A DNA stretch of 64,000 nucleotides from Streptomyces sp. CBMA29 (GCF_014596445.1 NZ_MECL01000192.1:1-64000); one strand, 5' to 3'; shown: positions 1 to 10,731, counted from the stretch's first letter. The notes: generated from the letters alone by a model not told the origin. Numbers and translations: made by a program.

Positions 1-423
1 GAGGTCCGCGACCGCTGGCCGGACGGCGGGCCCTCGTACGGGCTGCCCACCTGGTTCTACGGCCACGAGCCGCCGAACGCCTTCGCCTCCGGCATCGCCA
101 AGTTCTTCGCCAACGCGACCCGCGAGGGCCGCCTCCAGGACGGTGACGACGCGCTGGCCGGCACCCGGCACGCGGCCGTCGCCCGGCTGTCGGCCGCCAC
201 CGCCGCCGAGGCCGGTGTCACGGACGGCGACCCGCTGACGGTCACCGGGCCCGCGGGCGCGGTCACGCTGCCGCTGGTCGTCACCGCGATGCCCGACCGG
301 GTGGTGTGGCTGCCGCTGAACTCCGCGGGGAACGGCGTCGCCTCCGACACCGGTGCCCGTACGGGCCAGGTCGTCTCCGTCGGCAGCGCCGCCGAGGCCA
401 CGCAAGAGGAGGGCACCCGATGA
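1..423 (+). CDS. nuoG: NADH-quinone oxidoreductase subunit G, 3' end only
   Basis: The frame is open from the first base and ends at a TGA overlapping the next start as ATGA. It encodes the last 140 residues of a protein whose beginning lies outside the window. NuoG is the 75-kDa iron-sulfur subunit of the peripheral arm of complex I; its cluster-binding Cys are in the missing N-terminal part. The visible piece ([18 protein letters not shown], then a beta-rich segment with [15 protein letters not shown]) fits the C-terminal end of its molybdopterin-oxidoreductase-like fold. The identification rests mainly on position directly before nuoH in the usual nuo order. Confidence 0.85.
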   Translation, partial: EVRDRWPDGGPSYGLPTWFYGHEPPNAFASGIAKFFANATREGRLQDGDDALAGTRHAAVARLSAATAAEAGVTDGDPLTVTGPAGAVTLPLVVTAMPDRVVWLPLNSAGNGVASDTGARTGQVVSVGSAAEATQEEGTR

Positions 424-1859
424 GCGCGCCACTGACCCAGCTCGCCGCCACCCAACTCGCCGCCACCACGGAGAACCTCTCCTGGTTCGGCAACGACATC
501 TGGTGGCTGATCATCCTCAAGGCGGTCTTCTGCTTCGCCTTCGCGATGCTGACCGTGCTGGTCGCCATCGTGTGGGAGCGCAAGGTCGTCGCGTGGATGC
601 AGTTGCGCATCGGCCCCAACCGGCACGGCCCCTGGGGCATGCTCCAGTCCCTCGCCGACGGCATCAAGCTGATGCTGAAGGAGGACCTGGTCGTCAAGCG
701 GGCCGACAAGGTGGTGTTCATCCTCGCGCCGGTCGTGGCGGCCATCCCGGCCTTCATGGCGTTCGCGGTGATCCCCTTCGGCCCGGCCGACAACGAGGTG
801 TCGATCTTCGGCCAGCGCACCGCGCTCCAGCTCACCGACCTCCCGATCGGCCTGCTGTTCATCCTGGCCACCGCGTCGGTCGGCATCTACGGCATCGTGC
901 TCGCGGGCTGGTCGTCCGGATCGACGTACCCGCTGCTCGGCGGCCTGCGCGCGTCCGCGCAGATGATCTCGTACGAGATCGCGATGGGCCTGTCCTTCGC
1001 GGCGGTCTTCCTCTACTCCGGCTCCATGTCGACGTCGACGATCGTCGAGGCGCAGCACGACCGCTGGTACGCGATCCTGCTGCCCGTCTCGCTGATCATC
1101 TACATCATCGCGATGGTCGGCGAGACCAACCGCGCGCCGTTCGACATGCCGGAGTCCGAGGGCGACCTGGTCGGCGGCTTCAACACCGAGTACAGCTCGA
1201 TCAAGTTCGCGCTGTTCATGCTCGCCGAGTACGTGAACATGGTGACGGTCTCCGCGGTCGCGACGACCCTCTTCCTCGGCGGCTGGCGCGCCCCCTGGCC
1301 GATCAGCACGGTCTGGATCGGCGCGAACCACGGCTGGTGGCCGATGCTCTGGTTCATCGTCAAGGTCCAGTTGCTGCTGTTCTTCTTCATCTGGCTGCGC
1401 GGCACCCTGCCCCGGGTCCGCTACGACCAGTTCATGAAGCTGGGCTGGAAGGTCCTCATCCCGGTCTCCATGGTCTGGCTGATGCTGGTCGCCGCGGTCC
1501 GCGCGATGCGCAACGAGGACTACGACTTCACGAAGATCGTCCTGTACATCGGCGGTGTGGTGATCGCGCTGCTGCTGATCTCGCTCATCGCGGATGTCTT
1601 CAGGGACCGCGAGGAGAAGAAGACCGCGGTCCGGGACGGCGGCGCGCTCGCGCCACCTGACCGCTTCGACCCGATGGCGGGCGGCTATCCCGTACCGCCG
1701 CTGCCGGGTCAGCAGGCGGAGCGGGTGCCGCGGCGCCCCAGCCGGGCGGCACAGCCCCAACTCGTGGGTGCCGCCAGCGCGTCCGGCGTGTCCGGCGCGG
1801 CGGAACCGGACGTCCAGGATGCCCCCGAGCAGGAGAAGAAGGAGGACGGCGATGCCTGA
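420..1859 (+). CDS. nuoH: NADH-quinone oxidoreductase subunit H
   Basis: Membrane subunit of complex I that, with NuoB and NuoD, forms the quinone-binding pocket. The 479-residue product has about eight hydrophobic helices and the signature loop [21 protein letters not shown] charged, Pro/Ala-rich tail of about 85 residues after the last helix makes it longer than E. coli NuoH (about 325 residues). The start is the ATG that overlaps the nuoG stop; further upstream starts would run into nuoG. The 3' end overlaps nuoI by 8 bases. Confidence 0.97.
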   Translation: MSAPLTQLAATQLAATTENLSWFGNDIWWLIILKAVFCFAFAMLTVLVAIVWERKVVAWMQLRIGPNRHGPWGMLQSLADGIKLMLKEDLVVKRADKVVFILAPVVAAIPAFMAFAVIPFGPADNEVSIFGQRTALQLTDLPIGLLFILATASVGIYGIVLAGWSSGSTYPLLGGLRASAQMISYEIAMGLSFAAVFLYSGSMSTSTIVEAQHDRWYAILLPVSLIIYIIAMVGETNRAPFDMPESEGDLVGGFNTEYSSIKFALFMLAEYVNMVTVSAVATTLFLGGWRAPWPISTVWIGANHGWWPMLWFIVKVQLLLFFFIWLRGTLPRVRYDQFMKLGWKVLIPVSMVWLMLVAAVRAMRNEDYDFTKIVLYIGGVVIALLLISLIADVFRDREEKKTAVRDGGALAPPDRFDPMAGGYPVPPLPGQQAERVPRRPSRAAQPQLVGAASASGVSGAAEPDVQDAPEQEKKEDGDA

Positions 1860-2529
1860 GTTCCTCGGCCCGGTCGCAGGCTTCGGCGTGACCTTCAAGG
1901 CCATGTTCAAGAAGCGGCTGACCGAGCAGTACCCCGAGTACAAGAAGCCCACCGCCCCGCGTTTCCACGGCCGCCACCAGCTCAACCGGCACCCGGACGG
2001 CCTGGAGAAGTGCGTCGGCTGCGAGCTGTGCGCGTGGGCCTGCCCGGCGGACGCCATCTACGTGGAGGGCGCGGACAACACCGAGGAGGAGCGCTACTCA
2101 CCCGGTGAGCGCTACGGCCGCGTCTACCAGATCAACTACGCCCGCTGCATCCTGTGCGGGCTGTGCATCGAGGCGTGCCCGACGCGCGCGCTGACGATGA
2201 CCAACGAGTACGAACTGGCCGACCGGACCCGCGAGTCGCTGATCTTCACCAAGGAACAGCTCCTCGCCGGTCTTGAGGAGGGCATGGTCGAGTCGCCGCA
2301 CTCGATCTTCCCCGGCATGGACGAGGGCGACTACTACCGCGGCGCGGTCACCGAGGCCGCGCCCGGCACCGTACGGCAGGTCGCGGTCTCCAAGGGCGAG
2401 AAGCCCGACGAGAACGTGGTCGCGGCCGACGGCACCGAGATCGGCCCTGACCCGGACGCCGAGCGGGACGCGAACGTGGCGCCCGCGCCCGGCGGCGGCA
2501 CGCCCGCGGGAACGGGGGACGAGGCATGA
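1852..2529 (+). CDS. nuoI: NADH-quinone oxidoreductase subunit I (2 x 4Fe-4S)
   Basis: Ferredoxin-like subunit carrying clusters N6a and N6b, which pass electrons toward NuoB. The 225-residue product has two CxxCxxCxxxCP motifs (C54, C57, C60, C64 and C99, C102, C105, C109). The C-terminal 70 residues are acidic and Gly/Pro-rich, a tail not needed for cluster binding. The ATG at 1852 follows a good purine-rich site (AGGAGAAGAAGGAGG) and lies inside the end of nuoH. The stop overlaps the nuoJ start as ATGA. Confidence 0.97.
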   Translation: MPEFLGPVAGFGVTFKAMFKKRLTEQYPEYKKPTAPRFHGRHQLNRHPDGLEKCVGCELCAWACPADAIYVEGADNTEEERYSPGERYGRVYQINYARCILCGLCIEACPTRALTMTNEYELADRTRESLIFTKEQLLAGLEEGMVESPHSIFPGMDEGDYYRGAVTEAAPGTVRQVAVSKGEKPDENVVAADGTEIGPDPDAERDANVAPAPGGGTPAGTGDEA

Positions 2530-3449
2530 TGCAGCTCGCTGCCGCCGCGTCGCAGACCTCCACCGGCGAGGCCGTCCAGTTCTGGATTCTGGGCACGGTC
2601 GCCGTGCTCGGCGCGCTCGGCACCGTCCTGATGAAGAAGTCCGTGCACAGCGCGCTGTCGCTGGCCGGGACGATGATCGTGCTCGCGATCTTCTACCTCG
2701 CCCAGGGCGCGTATTTCCTCGGCGTCGTGCAGATCGTCGTCTACACCGGCGCGATCATGATGCTCTTCCTCTTCGTCGTCATGCTGGTCGGCATCACCGC
2801 CGCCGACTCGCTCAAGGAGACGCTCAAGGGCCAGCGCTGGATGGCGGCGGCCTGCGGTCTCGGCTTCGGCATCCTGCTGATGGCCGGGATCGGCAACGCC
2901 TCGCTCGACACCTTCGCCGGTGTCGGCCAGGCCAACTCCGCGGGCAACGTGCCGGGCCTGGCCCGGCTGATCTTCACCAAGTACGTGTGGTCCTTCGAGG
3001 TCACCGGCGCACTGCTGATCACCGCGGCCATCGGCGCGATGGTGCTCACGCACCGCGAGCGCACCGAGGACCGGCGCACCCAGCGCGAGCTGTCCGAGGC
3101 GCGCGTGCGCGACGGCGTACAGGTCACCCCGCTGCCCGCCCCCGGCACCTACGCCCGGCACAACGCGGTGGACATCCCGGCGCTGCTGCCCGACGGTTCG
3201 ATCTCGGAGCTGTCGGTCAGCGGCACGCTGCGGGCCCGCGGCCAGATCCGTGACGTGTCCGCCGACGCCCTGCACCGGCTCGCCGAGCTGGACCAGCGCA
3301 CCGAGGAGTACCTGGAGCGCGAGCCGGAGCGTACGGCGGTGGAGCGCAAGGCCGAACGGGCCGAGCGCGAGTCCGTACGCGAGGCCGACCGGGATGCCGC
3401 ACGAGAGGCCGCGAAGGCTTCCGACCGGGCCGAGGAGGGTGCCAAGTGA
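2526..3449 (+). CDS. nuoJ: NADH-quinone oxidoreductase subunit J
   Basis: Small membrane subunit of complex I involved in the conformational coupling near the quinone site. Residues 1-175 hold the expected transmembrane helices ([20 protein letters not shown] is the typical NuoJ helix). Residues 180-307 form a hydrophilic tail that ends in a run of Arg/Glu/Ala, probably a charged helix on the cytoplasmic side. Two ATG codons lie in tandem at 2526 and 2529; the first overlaps the nuoI stop. The gene ends in a GTGA overlap with nuoK. Confidence 0.96.
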   Translation: MMQLAAAASQTSTGEAVQFWILGTVAVLGALGTVLMKKSVHSALSLAGTMIVLAIFYLAQGAYFLGVVQIVVYTGAIMMLFLFVVMLVGITAADSLKETLKGQRWMAAACGLGFGILLMAGIGNASLDTFAGVGQANSAGNVPGLARLIFTKYVWSFEVTGALLITAAIGAMVLTHRERTEDRRTQRELSEARVRDGVQVTPLPAPGTYARHNAVDIPALLPDGSISELSVSGTLRARGQIRDVSADALHRLAELDQRTEEYLEREPERTAVERKAERAERESVREADRDAAREAAKASDRAEEGAK

Positions 3450-3745
3450 ATCCGGCCAACTACCTGTACCTGTCGGCGCTGCTGTTCACCATCGGCGCGG
3501 CGGGCGTACTGATCCGGCGCAACGCGATCGTGGTCTTCATGTGCGTCGAGCTGATGCTGAACGCCTGCAACCTGGCGTTCGTCACCTTCTCGCGGCTGCA
3601 CGGCAACCTCGACGGCCAGGTGATCGCGTTCTTCACGATGGTGGTCGCCGCCGCGGAAGTCGTGGTCGGCCTGGCGATCATCGTGTCGATCTTCCGCTCC
3701 CGCCACTCGGCTTCGGTCGACGACGCCAATCTCATGAAGCTGTAG
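3446..3745 (+). CDS. nuoK: NADH-quinone oxidoreductase subunit K
   Basis: MrpC-like membrane subunit, 99 residues, the usual length. It keeps the two buried glutamates of the proton path: E35 in [12 protein letters not shown] and E71 in [14 protein letters not shown]. The GTG start overlaps the nuoJ TGA, so translation is coupled. Confidence 0.97.
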   Translation: MNPANYLYLSALLFTIGAAGVLIRRNAIVVFMCVELMLNACNLAFVTFSRLHGNLDGQVIAFFTMVVAAAEVVVGLAIIVSIFRSRHSASVDDANLMKL

Positions 3746-3758
3746 AGGGGCTGCGACA

Positions 3759-5663
3759 GTGGAGAACCTGATCGGACTGCTCGTCGCGGCGCCGCTGCTG
3801 GGCGCGGGCATCCTGCTGACCGGAGGCAAGCGGCTCGACCGCTTCGGCCACCTGCTCGGCACGCTGCTCGCCCTGGCGTCGTTCGCGCTCGGCGTGGTGC
3901 TGTTCGCCAACATGCTGGGCAAGGACGCCGACGCGCGGGGCCTGCACTCGCACCTGTTCACCTGGGTGCCGGTCGGCGGTTTCCGCGCCGATGTCGGCTT
4001 CCAGCTCGACCAGTTGTCGATGACGTTCGTGCTGCTGATCACCGGTGTGGGCACGCTGATCCACATCTACTCGATCGGCTACATGGAGCACGACGAGCGC
4101 CGCCGCCGCTTCTTCGGCTACCTCAACCTGTTCCTCGCGGCGATGCTGCTGCTGGTGCTGGCCGACAACTACTTCCTGCTGTACGCCGGTTGGGAGGGCG
4201 TCGGCCTCGCCTCGTACCTGCTGATCGGTTTCTGGCAGCACAAGCCGAGCGCGGCGACCGCGGCGAAGAAGGCGTTCCTGGTCAACCGGGTCGGCGACAT
4301 CGGCCTGTCGGTGGCCATCATGCTGATGTTCACCACCTTCGGCTCGTTCGCCTTCACCGACATCCTGCCGCGGGCCGCGTCCGCGTCCACGACGCAGCAC
4401 GCCACGGTCACCGGCATCGGCTTCATGCTGCTGCTGGCCGCGTGCGGCAAGTCGGCCCAGGTGCCGCTCCAGTCCTGGCTCGGCGACGCGATGGAGGGCC
4501 CGACCCCGGTCTCGGCCCTGATCCACGCCGCGACCATGGTGACCGCGGGCGTCTACCTGATCACCCGCTCCGGCGCGATCTTCAACGCGGCGCCCGACGC
4601 GCAGACCGCCGTCGTCACCGTCGGCGCGGTCACGCTGCTGTTCGGTGCGATCGTCGGTTGCGCGAAGGACGACATCAAGAAGGCGCTCGCCGGATCGACG
4701 ATGTCGCAGATCGGCTACATGATCATGGCGGCCGGGCTCGGCCCGATCGGCTACGTCTTCGCGATCATGCACCTGGTGACGCACGGCTTCTTCAAGGCCG
4801 GGCTGTTCCTGGGCGCCGGTTCGGTCATGCACGGCATGAACGACGAGGTCGACATGCGGCGTTACGGGGGCCTGCGTAAGTACATGCCGGTCACCTTCGT
4901 CACCTTCGGCCTCGGCTACCTGGCGATCATCGGCTTCCCCGGCCTGTCCGGCTTCTTCTCCAAGGACAAGATCATCGAGGCGGCCTTCGCCAAGGGCGGC
5001 GCCGAGGGCTGGATTCTCGGCTGCTGCGCGCTGCTGGGCGCCGCCATCACCGCCTTCTACATGACGCGCGTGATGCTGATGACCTTCTTCGGCGAGAAGC
5101 GCTGGGTGCCGGACGCCGAGGGCCACGAGCCGCACCCGCACGAGTCGCCGAAGTCGATGACCATCCCGATGATCATCCTGGCGTTCGGTTCGGTCCTCGC
5201 CGGTGGCCTGTTCAGCATCAACTCCTCGTTCGTGAAGTGGCTTGAGCCGGTCACCGGGCACGCCGAGGGCGACTCGCCGATCAGCGCGGGCACCGTCACC
5301 GGCGGCACGATGGTGGCGCTGGTCATCGGCGTCGGCATCGCCTGGCTGATGTACGGGCGCAAGTCCGTACCCGCCGTAGCGCCGCGAGGCTCGCTGCTGA
5401 CCCGGGCGGCCCGCCGCGACCTGCTCCAGGACGACTTCAACCACGTCGTCCTCGTCCGCGGCGGCGAGCACCTCACCCGCTCGCTGGTCTACCTCGACCA
5501 CTCCCTGGTCGACGGCGTCGTCAACGGCACGGCCGCCTCGGTCGGCGGCCTCTCCGGGCGCCTCCGCAAGCTCCAGAACGGCTACGTACGGTCGTACGCC
5601 GTCTCGATGCTCGGCGGCTCCGCGGTGCTGGTCGCCGCGACTCTTCTCATGAGGGCGGTCTGA
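3759..5663 (+). CDS. nuoL: NADH-quinone oxidoreductase subunit L
   Basis: Distal antiporter-like proton-pumping subunit of complex I, 634 residues, with the long C-terminal lateral helix region. The core motif [20 protein letters not shown] contains the conserved Glu, and [18 protein letters not shown] and [14 protein letters not shown] are typical NuoL loops. The GTG start lies 13 bases after nuoK and follows AGAGGGG. A gap of only 6 bases separates it from nuoM. Confidence 0.97.
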   Translation: MENLIGLLVAAPLLGAGILLTGGKRLDRFGHLLGTLLALASFALGVVLFANMLGKDADARGLHSHLFTWVPVGGFRADVGFQLDQLSMTFVLLITGVGTLIHIYSIGYMEHDERRRRFFGYLNLFLAAMLLLVLADNYFLLYAGWEGVGLASYLLIGFWQHKPSAATAAKKAFLVNRVGDIGLSVAIMLMFTTFGSFAFTDILPRAASASTTQHATVTGIGFMLLLAACGKSAQVPLQSWLGDAMEGPTPVSALIHAATMVTAGVYLITRSGAIFNAAPDAQTAVVTVGAVTLLFGAIVGCAKDDIKKALAGSTMSQIGYMIMAAGLGPIGYVFAIMHLVTHGFFKAGLFLGAGSVMHGMNDEVDMRRYGGLRKYMPVTFVTFGLGYLAIIGFPGLSGFFSKDKIIEAAFAKGGAEGWILGCCALLGAAITAFYMTRVMLMTFFGEKRWVPDAEGHEPHPHESPKSMTIPMIILAFGSVLAGGLFSINSSFVKWLEPVTGHAEGDSPISAGTVTGGTMVALVIGVGIAWLMYGRKSVPAVAPRGSLLTRAARRDLLQDDFNHVVLVRGGEHLTRSLVYLDHSLVDGVVNGTAASVGGLSGRLRKLQNGYVRSYAVSMLGGSAVLVAATLLMRAV

Positions 5664-5669
5664 TAGCTC

Positions 5670-7265
5670 ATGTCCTTTCCCCTCCTTACGGTCACCGCCG
5701 CCCTGCCAGCAGTCGGAGCCGTCGTCACCGCCGCCGTGCCCGCCGCGAAGAGGACCGCCGCCAAGTACACGGCGCTGGTCTTCTCGCTCGGCACGCTCGG
5801 CCTGGCGATTGCCGCGCTGGTCCGCTTCGACCCCGGCGGCGACCGCTATCAGCTCACCGAGTCGCACGCCTGGATCAAGGACTTCGGGCTCCGCTACGAC
5901 CTCGGCGTGGACGGCATCGCCGTCGCCCTGATCGCGCTGACCGCGCTGCTGATCCCCTTCGTGATGCTGGCCGGCTGGCACGACGCCGACCCTCTCGAAG
6001 GCGCGAACCCCAACCGGCGCTGGCGCCCCACACAGGGCTTCTTCGCGCTGATCCTGCTGGTCGAGGCCATGGTGGTGCTCTCCTTCGAGGCCACCGACGT
6101 CTTCCTCTTCTACATCTTCTTCGAAGCCATGCTCATCCCGATGTACTTCCTCATCGGCGGCTTCGGCGACCGGGCGCACGCGGCCGGTGAGGAAGAGGCG
6201 GCGCGGCAACGGTCGTACGCGGCGGTCAAATTCCTGCTGTACAACCTGGCGGGCGGCCTGATCATGCTCGCCGCGGTGATCGGCCTGTACGCGGTCACCG
6301 CCAAGCAGCTCGGCACCGGCACCTTCTCGCTCCAGGAGATCCTGGCCGCGCGCGGCTCGGGCAAGCTGCACATCGAGACGTCCACCGAGCGCTGGCTGTT
6401 CCTCGGCTTCTTCTTCGCCTTCGCGGTGAAGGCCCCGCTGTGGCCGCTGCACACCTGGCTGCCGAACGCGATGGGCGAGTCCACCGCGCCGGTCGCCGTA
6501 CTGATCACCGCGGTCGTCGACAAGGTCGGCACCTTCGCGATGCTGCGCTACTGCCTCCAGCTCTTCCCCGAGGCGTCCAAGTGGGCGACCCCGGTGATCC
6601 TGGTCCTGGCCGTGATCGGCATCATCTACGGCGCGCTGCTCGCCGTCGGCCAGCGGGACATCAAGCGGCTGATCGCGTACGCCTCGATCTCGCACTTCGG
6701 CTTCATCATCCTGGGCATCTTCGCGATGACCACCCAGGGGCAGAGCGGCGCCGCGCTGTACATGGTCAACCACGGCATCTCGACGGCCGCGCTGATGCTG
6801 GTCGCGGGCTTCCTGATCACCCGGCGCGGCTCGCGGCTCATCGCCGACTTCGGCGGTGTGCAGAAGGTGGCGCCGGTGCTGGCGGGCACCTTCCTGATCG
6901 GCGGCCTCGCCACCTTGTCGCTGCCGGGCCTGGCGCCCTTCGTCAGCGAATTCCTCGTCCTGGTCGGCACCTTCAGCCGCTACCCGGTGCTCGGCATCAT
7001 CGCCACCTTGGGCATCGTGCTCGCCGCGCTGTACGTGCTGGTGCTCTACCAGCGCACGATGACCGGCCCGGTCAAGGCCGGGATCGAGGGCATGTCCGAC
7101 CTGAAGGTACGTGAACTGGTCGTCGTGGCACCGCTGATCGCGCTGCTGCTCTTCCTGGGCGTGTACCCGAAGCCGGTGACCGACATCCTCAACCCGTCGG
7201 TCAAGCACACGCTCTCCGACCTGCACAAGACCGATCCCAAGCCCGCGCTGGAGGCGAAGAAGTGA
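5670..7265 (+). CDS. nuoM: NADH-quinone oxidoreductase subunit M
   Basis: Antiporter-like proton-pumping subunit, 531 residues, about 14 helices. The motif LFYIFFEAMLIPMYFLIGGF holds the conserved Glu of the proton channel, and KAPLWPLHTWLPNAMGEST and KRLIAYASISHFGFI are family signatures. The start ATG is 6 bases after nuoL. The stop overlaps the nuoN GTG. Confidence 0.97.
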   Translation: MSFPLLTVTAALPAVGAVVTAAVPAAKRTAAKYTALVFSLGTLGLAIAALVRFDPGGDRYQLTESHAWIKDFGLRYDLGVDGIAVALIALTALLIPFVMLAGWHDADPLEGANPNRRWRPTQGFFALILLVEAMVVLSFEATDVFLFYIFFEAMLIPMYFLIGGFGDRAHAAGEEEAARQRSYAAVKFLLYNLAGGLIMLAAVIGLYAVTAKQLGTGTFSLQEILAARGSGKLHIETSTERWLFLGFFFAFAVKAPLWPLHTWLPNAMGESTAPVAVLITAVVDKVGTFAMLRYCLQLFPEASKWATPVILVLAVIGIIYGALLAVGQRDIKRLIAYASISHFGFIILGIFAMTTQGQSGAALYMVNHGISTAALMLVAGFLITRRGSRLIADFGGVQKVAPVLAGTFLIGGLATLSLPGLAPFVSEFLVLVGTFSRYPVLGIIATLGIVLAALYVLVLYQRTMTGPVKAGIEGMSDLKVRELVVVAPLIALLLFLGVYPKPVTDILNPSVKHTLSDLHKTDPKPALEAKK

Positions 7266-8932
7266 GCGCAGCAGACAAGGGAGCCGTGGGTGTGGGCGCT
7301 GTCCACAGCTTGTGGACGACGGCCGCTCCGGTCGCCGACAAGATCCCGAAGCCGGACATCGAGTACGCCCAGCTCTCACCGGTGCTGATCGTCTTCGGCG
7401 TGGCGATGGTGGGCATCCTCCTTGAGGCGTTCCTGCCGCGCCGCTCCCGTTACACCGCGCAGCTCGTGCTGGCCGTGGTCGGTCTCGCGGCGGCCTTCGC
7501 CGCCGTGGTCGCGCTCGCCGAGAAGGGGTACGGCACCACGAAGGCGCATGTCGCCGCGATGGGCGCGGTCGCCGTGGACGGTCCCGCGCTCTTCCTCCAG
7601 GGCACGATCCTGCTGGTGGCGATCGTGGCCGTCTTCACCTTCGCCGAGCGGCGCCTGGACCCGAAGGCGCACGGCAACAACGTCGACTCCTTCGCGGCCC
7701 AGGGCTCCGCCGTCCCCGGCGGCGATCAGGAGAAGGCCGCGGTCAAGGCCGGTTTCACCACCACCGAGGTCTTCCCGCTGCTGCTCTTCGCGGTCGGCGG
7801 CATGCTGATCTTCCCGGCGGCGAACGACCTGCTGACGCTCTTCATCGCCCTTGAGGTCTTCTCGCTGCCGCTGTACATCCTGTGCGCGCTGGCCCGCCGC
7901 AACCGCCTGATGTCGCAGGAAGCCGCCGTCAAGTACTTCCTGCTCGGCGCCTTCTCCTCGGCCTTCCTGCTCTTCGGGATCGCCCTGCTCTACGGCTACT
8001 CGGGCACGGTCACCTACGGCGGCATCGCCTCGGTCATCGACGGCACCGCCCCGATGACCCCGGCGCTCGCCAGCTCCACCGGCAACGACGCGCTGCTGCT
8101 GATCGGCTTCGCGATGGTCGCGGTCGGCCTGCTCTTCAAAGTCGGCGCCGTCCCGTTCCACATGTGGACCCCGGACGTGTACCAGGGCGCGCCGACCCCG
8201 GTCACCGGCTTCATGGCCGCCGCCACCAAGGTCGCCGCCTTCGGCGCGCTGCTGCGGCTGCTGTACGTCGTCCTGCCGGGCCTGCGCTGGGACTGGCGGC
8301 CGGTCATGTGGGGCGTCGCCATCCTCACGATGCTGGCGGGCGCGATCATCGCCGTCACCCAGACCGATGTGAAGCGGCTGCTGGCCTACTCCTCGGTCGC
8401 CCACGCCGGGTTCATCCTGGCGGGCGTGATCGCCACCGACAAGGAGGGCGTCTCCTCCGTCCTGTTCTACCTCGCCGCGTACTCCTTCGTGACCCTCGGC
8501 GCCTTCGCCGTCGTCACGCTGGTCCGCGACGCGGGCGGCGAGGCCACGCACCTGTCGCGGTGGGCCGGTCTCGGACGGCGCTCGCCGCTGGTCGCGGCCG
8601 TCTTCGCGGTCTTCCTGCTGGCCTTCGCGGGCATCCCGCTGACGTCCGGTTTCGCGGGGAAGTTCGCGGTCTTCAAGGCCGCGGCGCAGGGCGGTGCGAT
8701 GCCGCTGGTCATCGTCGGTGTCATCTCCTCCGCCATCGCGGCCTTCTTCTACATCCGCGTGATCGTGCTGATGTTCTTCAGCGAGCCGAAGCCGGACGGT
8801 CCGTCCGTCGCGGTGCCCAGCCCGCTGACGTCCACCGCCATCGCCATAGGGGTGGCCGTCACGATCGTCCTGGGCCTGGCCCCCCAGTATTTCCTCGACC
8901 TCGCGGACAAGGCGAGCGTCTTCGTCCGCTAG
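7262..8932 (+). CDS. nuoN: NADH-quinone oxidoreductase subunit N
   Basis: Third antiporter-like subunit of the membrane arm, 556 residues. LFIALEVFSLPLYILCAL contains the conserved Glu; FKVGAVPFHMWTPDVYQGAP and KRLLAYSSVAHAGFIL are typical NuoN segments. The GTG at 7262 forms a GTGA overlap with the nuoM stop, which supports this start although about 40 residues come before the first helix. It is the last gene of the operon and is followed after about 15 bases by a strong hairpin. Confidence 0.96.
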   Translation: MSAADKGAVGVGAVHSLWTTAAPVADKIPKPDIEYAQLSPVLIVFGVAMVGILLEAFLPRRSRYTAQLVLAVVGLAAAFAAVVALAEKGYGTTKAHVAAMGAVAVDGPALFLQGTILLVAIVAVFTFAERRLDPKAHGNNVDSFAAQGSAVPGGDQEKAAVKAGFTTTEVFPLLLFAVGGMLIFPAANDLLTLFIALEVFSLPLYILCALARRNRLMSQEAAVKYFLLGAFSSAFLLFGIALLYGYSGTVTYGGIASVIDGTAPMTPALASSTGNDALLLIGFAMVAVGLLFKVGAVPFHMWTPDVYQGAPTPVTGFMAAATKVAAFGALLRLLYVVLPGLRWDWRPVMWGVAILTMLAGAIIAVTQTDVKRLLAYSSVAHAGFILAGVIATDKEGVSSVLFYLAAYSFVTLGAFAVVTLVRDAGGEATHLSRWAGLGRRSPLVAAVFAVFLLAFAGIPLTSGFAGKFAVFKAAAQGGAMPLVIVGVISSAIAAFFYIRVIVLMFFSEPKPDGPSVAVPSPLTSTAIAIGVAVTIVLGLAPQYFLDLADKASVFVR

Positions 8933-8946
8933 CCCCTTTCACCATC

Positions 8947-8987
8947 GGCCCGGGTCGCCTCCTCACAGGAGGCGACCCGGGCCTTTT
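8947..8987 (+). terminator. Rho-independent terminator of the nuo operon
   Basis: A perfect 17-bp inverted repeat (8947-8963 with 8967-8983) has a 3-base loop and is followed by TTTT (8984-8987) on the + strand. It stands 14 bases after the nuoN stop. The leftward cassette ends at 9030, so the hairpin may also stop that transcript, but no T run follows it on the minus strand. Confidence 0.93.
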
Positions 8988-9029
8988 CGTCCCCCCCGCA
9001 CACTCGCCGCCGATGTCCCCGTGCCCGGC

Positions 9030-9521
9030 TCAAGGCACCGCCGTGAGCGCGGCCCCGCACAGCACCAGCGCCGGGAGAAGGCAGAAGATCGCCCACCGCA
9101 GGCACCGGTATTTCGCCGCGAGGATTGCGCACACGTCCAACAGTTGCGTGATGAGCCATCCCACCCGGTCGCGCCCGGCCGCCGAAATCGCCAGACGCAG
9201 CACTTCCGGCGCGGGCACCGACCGGGCATCGCCGAAGAAGGTGACGCCGGGACCGATCCGGGTGGTCCAGGTGCGGGGGAGGATCGTCAGTACCAGGAAC
9301 GCTGTGCCCGCTGCCCACAACAGGCCGCCCGCGACGAAGAGGCCGAGCCACCCCCCGGCCAGCCGGTCCGCCGACCACCTGCCGCTGAACAGTAACGCGG
9401 GTAACGCCAGCGCCCCTGACAGGAGAACCGACGCCTTGGTGTCCGCGCGCTGCAACTCGTCCCTTACCGTGCCCAGCAGCCGTTCGGCGACGTACAGGCC
9501 GTCCTCGGAGTCAGCCGCCAT
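9030..9521 (-). CDS. PycTM-like (DUF5706-type) three-helix membrane protein, possible effector
   Basis: The 163-residue product has helices at about 31-47, 57-81 and 143-161. Between and beside them are the conserved patches I associate with the Pycsar effector / DUF5706 family: ADTKAS (26-31), TFFGD (94-98) and LAAKYRCLRWA (134-144). In Pycsar, such proteins are membrane effectors activated by cCMP or cUMP from a class III-type cyclase. A cyclase-like gene lies three genes upstream. The chosen ATG (9519-9521) overlaps the end of the SPFH gene by 11 bases, so the two are coupled. The family call comes from motif recall without a search; a generic small membrane protein remains possible. Confidence 0.7.
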   Translation of the reverse strand: MAADSEDGLYVAERLLGTVRDELQRADTKASVLLSGALALPALLFSGRWSADRLAGGWLGLFVAGGLLWAAGTAFLVLTILPRTWTTRIGPGVTFFGDARSVPAPEVLRLAISAAGRDRVGWLITQLLDVCAILAAKYRCLRWAIFCLLPALVLCGAALTAVP

Positions 9522-10722
9522 CCGCGGTCCTCGCCCGCGCGGACTCCTCCGCCCCGTCCATGATCCGGTCCGGGTCCGCCGGGTCCGGCGCGCCGCCCGC
9601 CGCTGCCGCCTGGGCTGCCTCATCCGTCTGCGCCCAAGCCGGCCGAGGCTGGTGCGGCGGCATCGGCGGCAGTGGCGGGGACGGCGGCGCGTCCGCCGCG
9701 GGCGCAATCGGTGTCACTGGCGTCCGGTCCACCACCACCGGCGGCGGCAGCAGCGATGTCGCCGGCTGTGGCAGGCCGTGGTCGATCAGGCTGCCTCCGA
9801 CCGCCTTCGCGTACTCGATGAGCTGCTGCACCTGCCCCTCAACCTGGTGCCGCTGCACGACTCCCTGGTCGATGAGCCGGGTCAGGTACTCCAGAGCGCC
9901 CTGTCGCTGCTGCTTGGCCTGCGTCTGCAACGCGCCCAGGATCTCGGTGGCCCGGCTCGGGTCCCGGGCGAGCAGTACCGCGTACTGCTCGGCCTCACCC
10001 GCGTCGATCAGCTTGCGCGCGTCTGCGAGGTTGGCCTCGACACGGGCCGCCTCGGCGCGGTCCACCGCTGCCTGGACAGTGGCGTCGTGCTGAACCTGCG
10101 TCAGCGCCTGGTAGTGGTCGGACGCTGCCCGGCCGAGGTCGATCCGGACGAACACCTGCGTGGCCAGACCGATGTCGCCGCCGAACGGTGACCAGTGGCC
10201 GCCGGCCAGCTCGGCCTGGATGGCCTCGTCCGCTGCCTGCGCGCCGGACAGGCCGTGCCGCCGAGTGATCCCCCTCAGCCGGCCAAGCAGCGGCGGGCGC
10301 AGCATCCGCTCGACGTCCACCACCCGTTTCTCCGCCACCAGGTGGAAGTCGGTCACCTCCCAGTTGATGTCCACCTGGCAGGTGAAGTCCGACTGGTCGC
10401 CCTGGGTGGGCAACTGCATCTCGAAGGAGACCTGGTGCCGGCCGCGTGCGATCAGGCAGACCGACGTGGGCCTGGCCATCATCGGCTTGTTCTCGTGGTG
10501 GGCGCCCCGCACGGTGATCACACTGTGGCCGCCGTTGCGGTAGAAGACCACCGAGGCGATCTGTGCGCCGCGGTGCTTGTGCCCGCTCTGCGGTACGAAC
10601 TCGCGCAGGAACGGTCCCCGCAGGTTCATCGGCAGCTCGACGTCCTGGACAAAGCTGTTGCCCCCCGCGCGCGGGGGCTGCTGCCAGGGGCCTGGGCGGC
10701 CGGACCATGTGTTGTGCGTCAT
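9511..10722 (-). CDS. SPFH/prohibitin-like domain protein
   Basis: The 403-residue protein has no signal peptide and no clear membrane helix. About residues 45-200 form a beta-rich domain resembling the SPFH core (SFEMQLPTQGDQSDFTCQVD, then a segment with INWEVTDF and later VFVRIDLGRA). Residues 200-320 are an Ala/Gln/Glu-rich helical stretch typical of the SPFH stalk (ATVQAAVDRAEAARVEANLA). Residues 320-365 are Pro-rich. SPFH proteins assemble into ring or scaffold structures at membranes, which would suit a partner of the membrane protein encoded next. ATG at 10722 lies 9 bases after the upstream NTPase-like gene. The SPFH call is by pattern, not search. Confidence 0.65.
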   Translation of the reverse strand: MTHNTWSGRPGPWQQPPRAGGNSFVQDVELPMNLRGPFLREFVPQSGHKHRGAQIASVVFYRNGGHSVITVRGAHHENKPMMARPTSVCLIARGRHQVSFEMQLPTQGDQSDFTCQVDINWEVTDFHLVAEKRVVDVERMLRPPLLGRLRGITRRHGLSGAQAADEAIQAELAGGHWSPFGGDIGLATQVFVRIDLGRAASDHYQALTQVQHDATVQAAVDRAEAARVEANLADARKLIDAGEAEQYAVLLARDPSRATEILGALQTQAKQQRQGALEYLTRLIDQGVVQRHQVEGQVQQLIEYAKAVGGSLIDHGLPQPATSLLPPPVVVDRTPVTPIAPAADAPPSPPLPPMPPHQPRPAWAQTDEAAQAAAAGGAPDPADPDRIMDGAEESARARTADGG

Positions 10723-10731
10723 TCGCTTTCC

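Noticed and set aside
3732-7379. Very long open frame on the minus strand opposite nuoL and nuoM
   Set aside because: It is the antisense of two certain genes and is rich in Arg, Gln, Asp and Gly as expected from high-GC codon shadows; no family resemblance.
9021-9395. Forward-strand frames opposite the PycTM-like and SPFH genes
   Set aside because: Arg/Gln-rich translations without starts or family features; the minus-strand genes are coupled and coherent.
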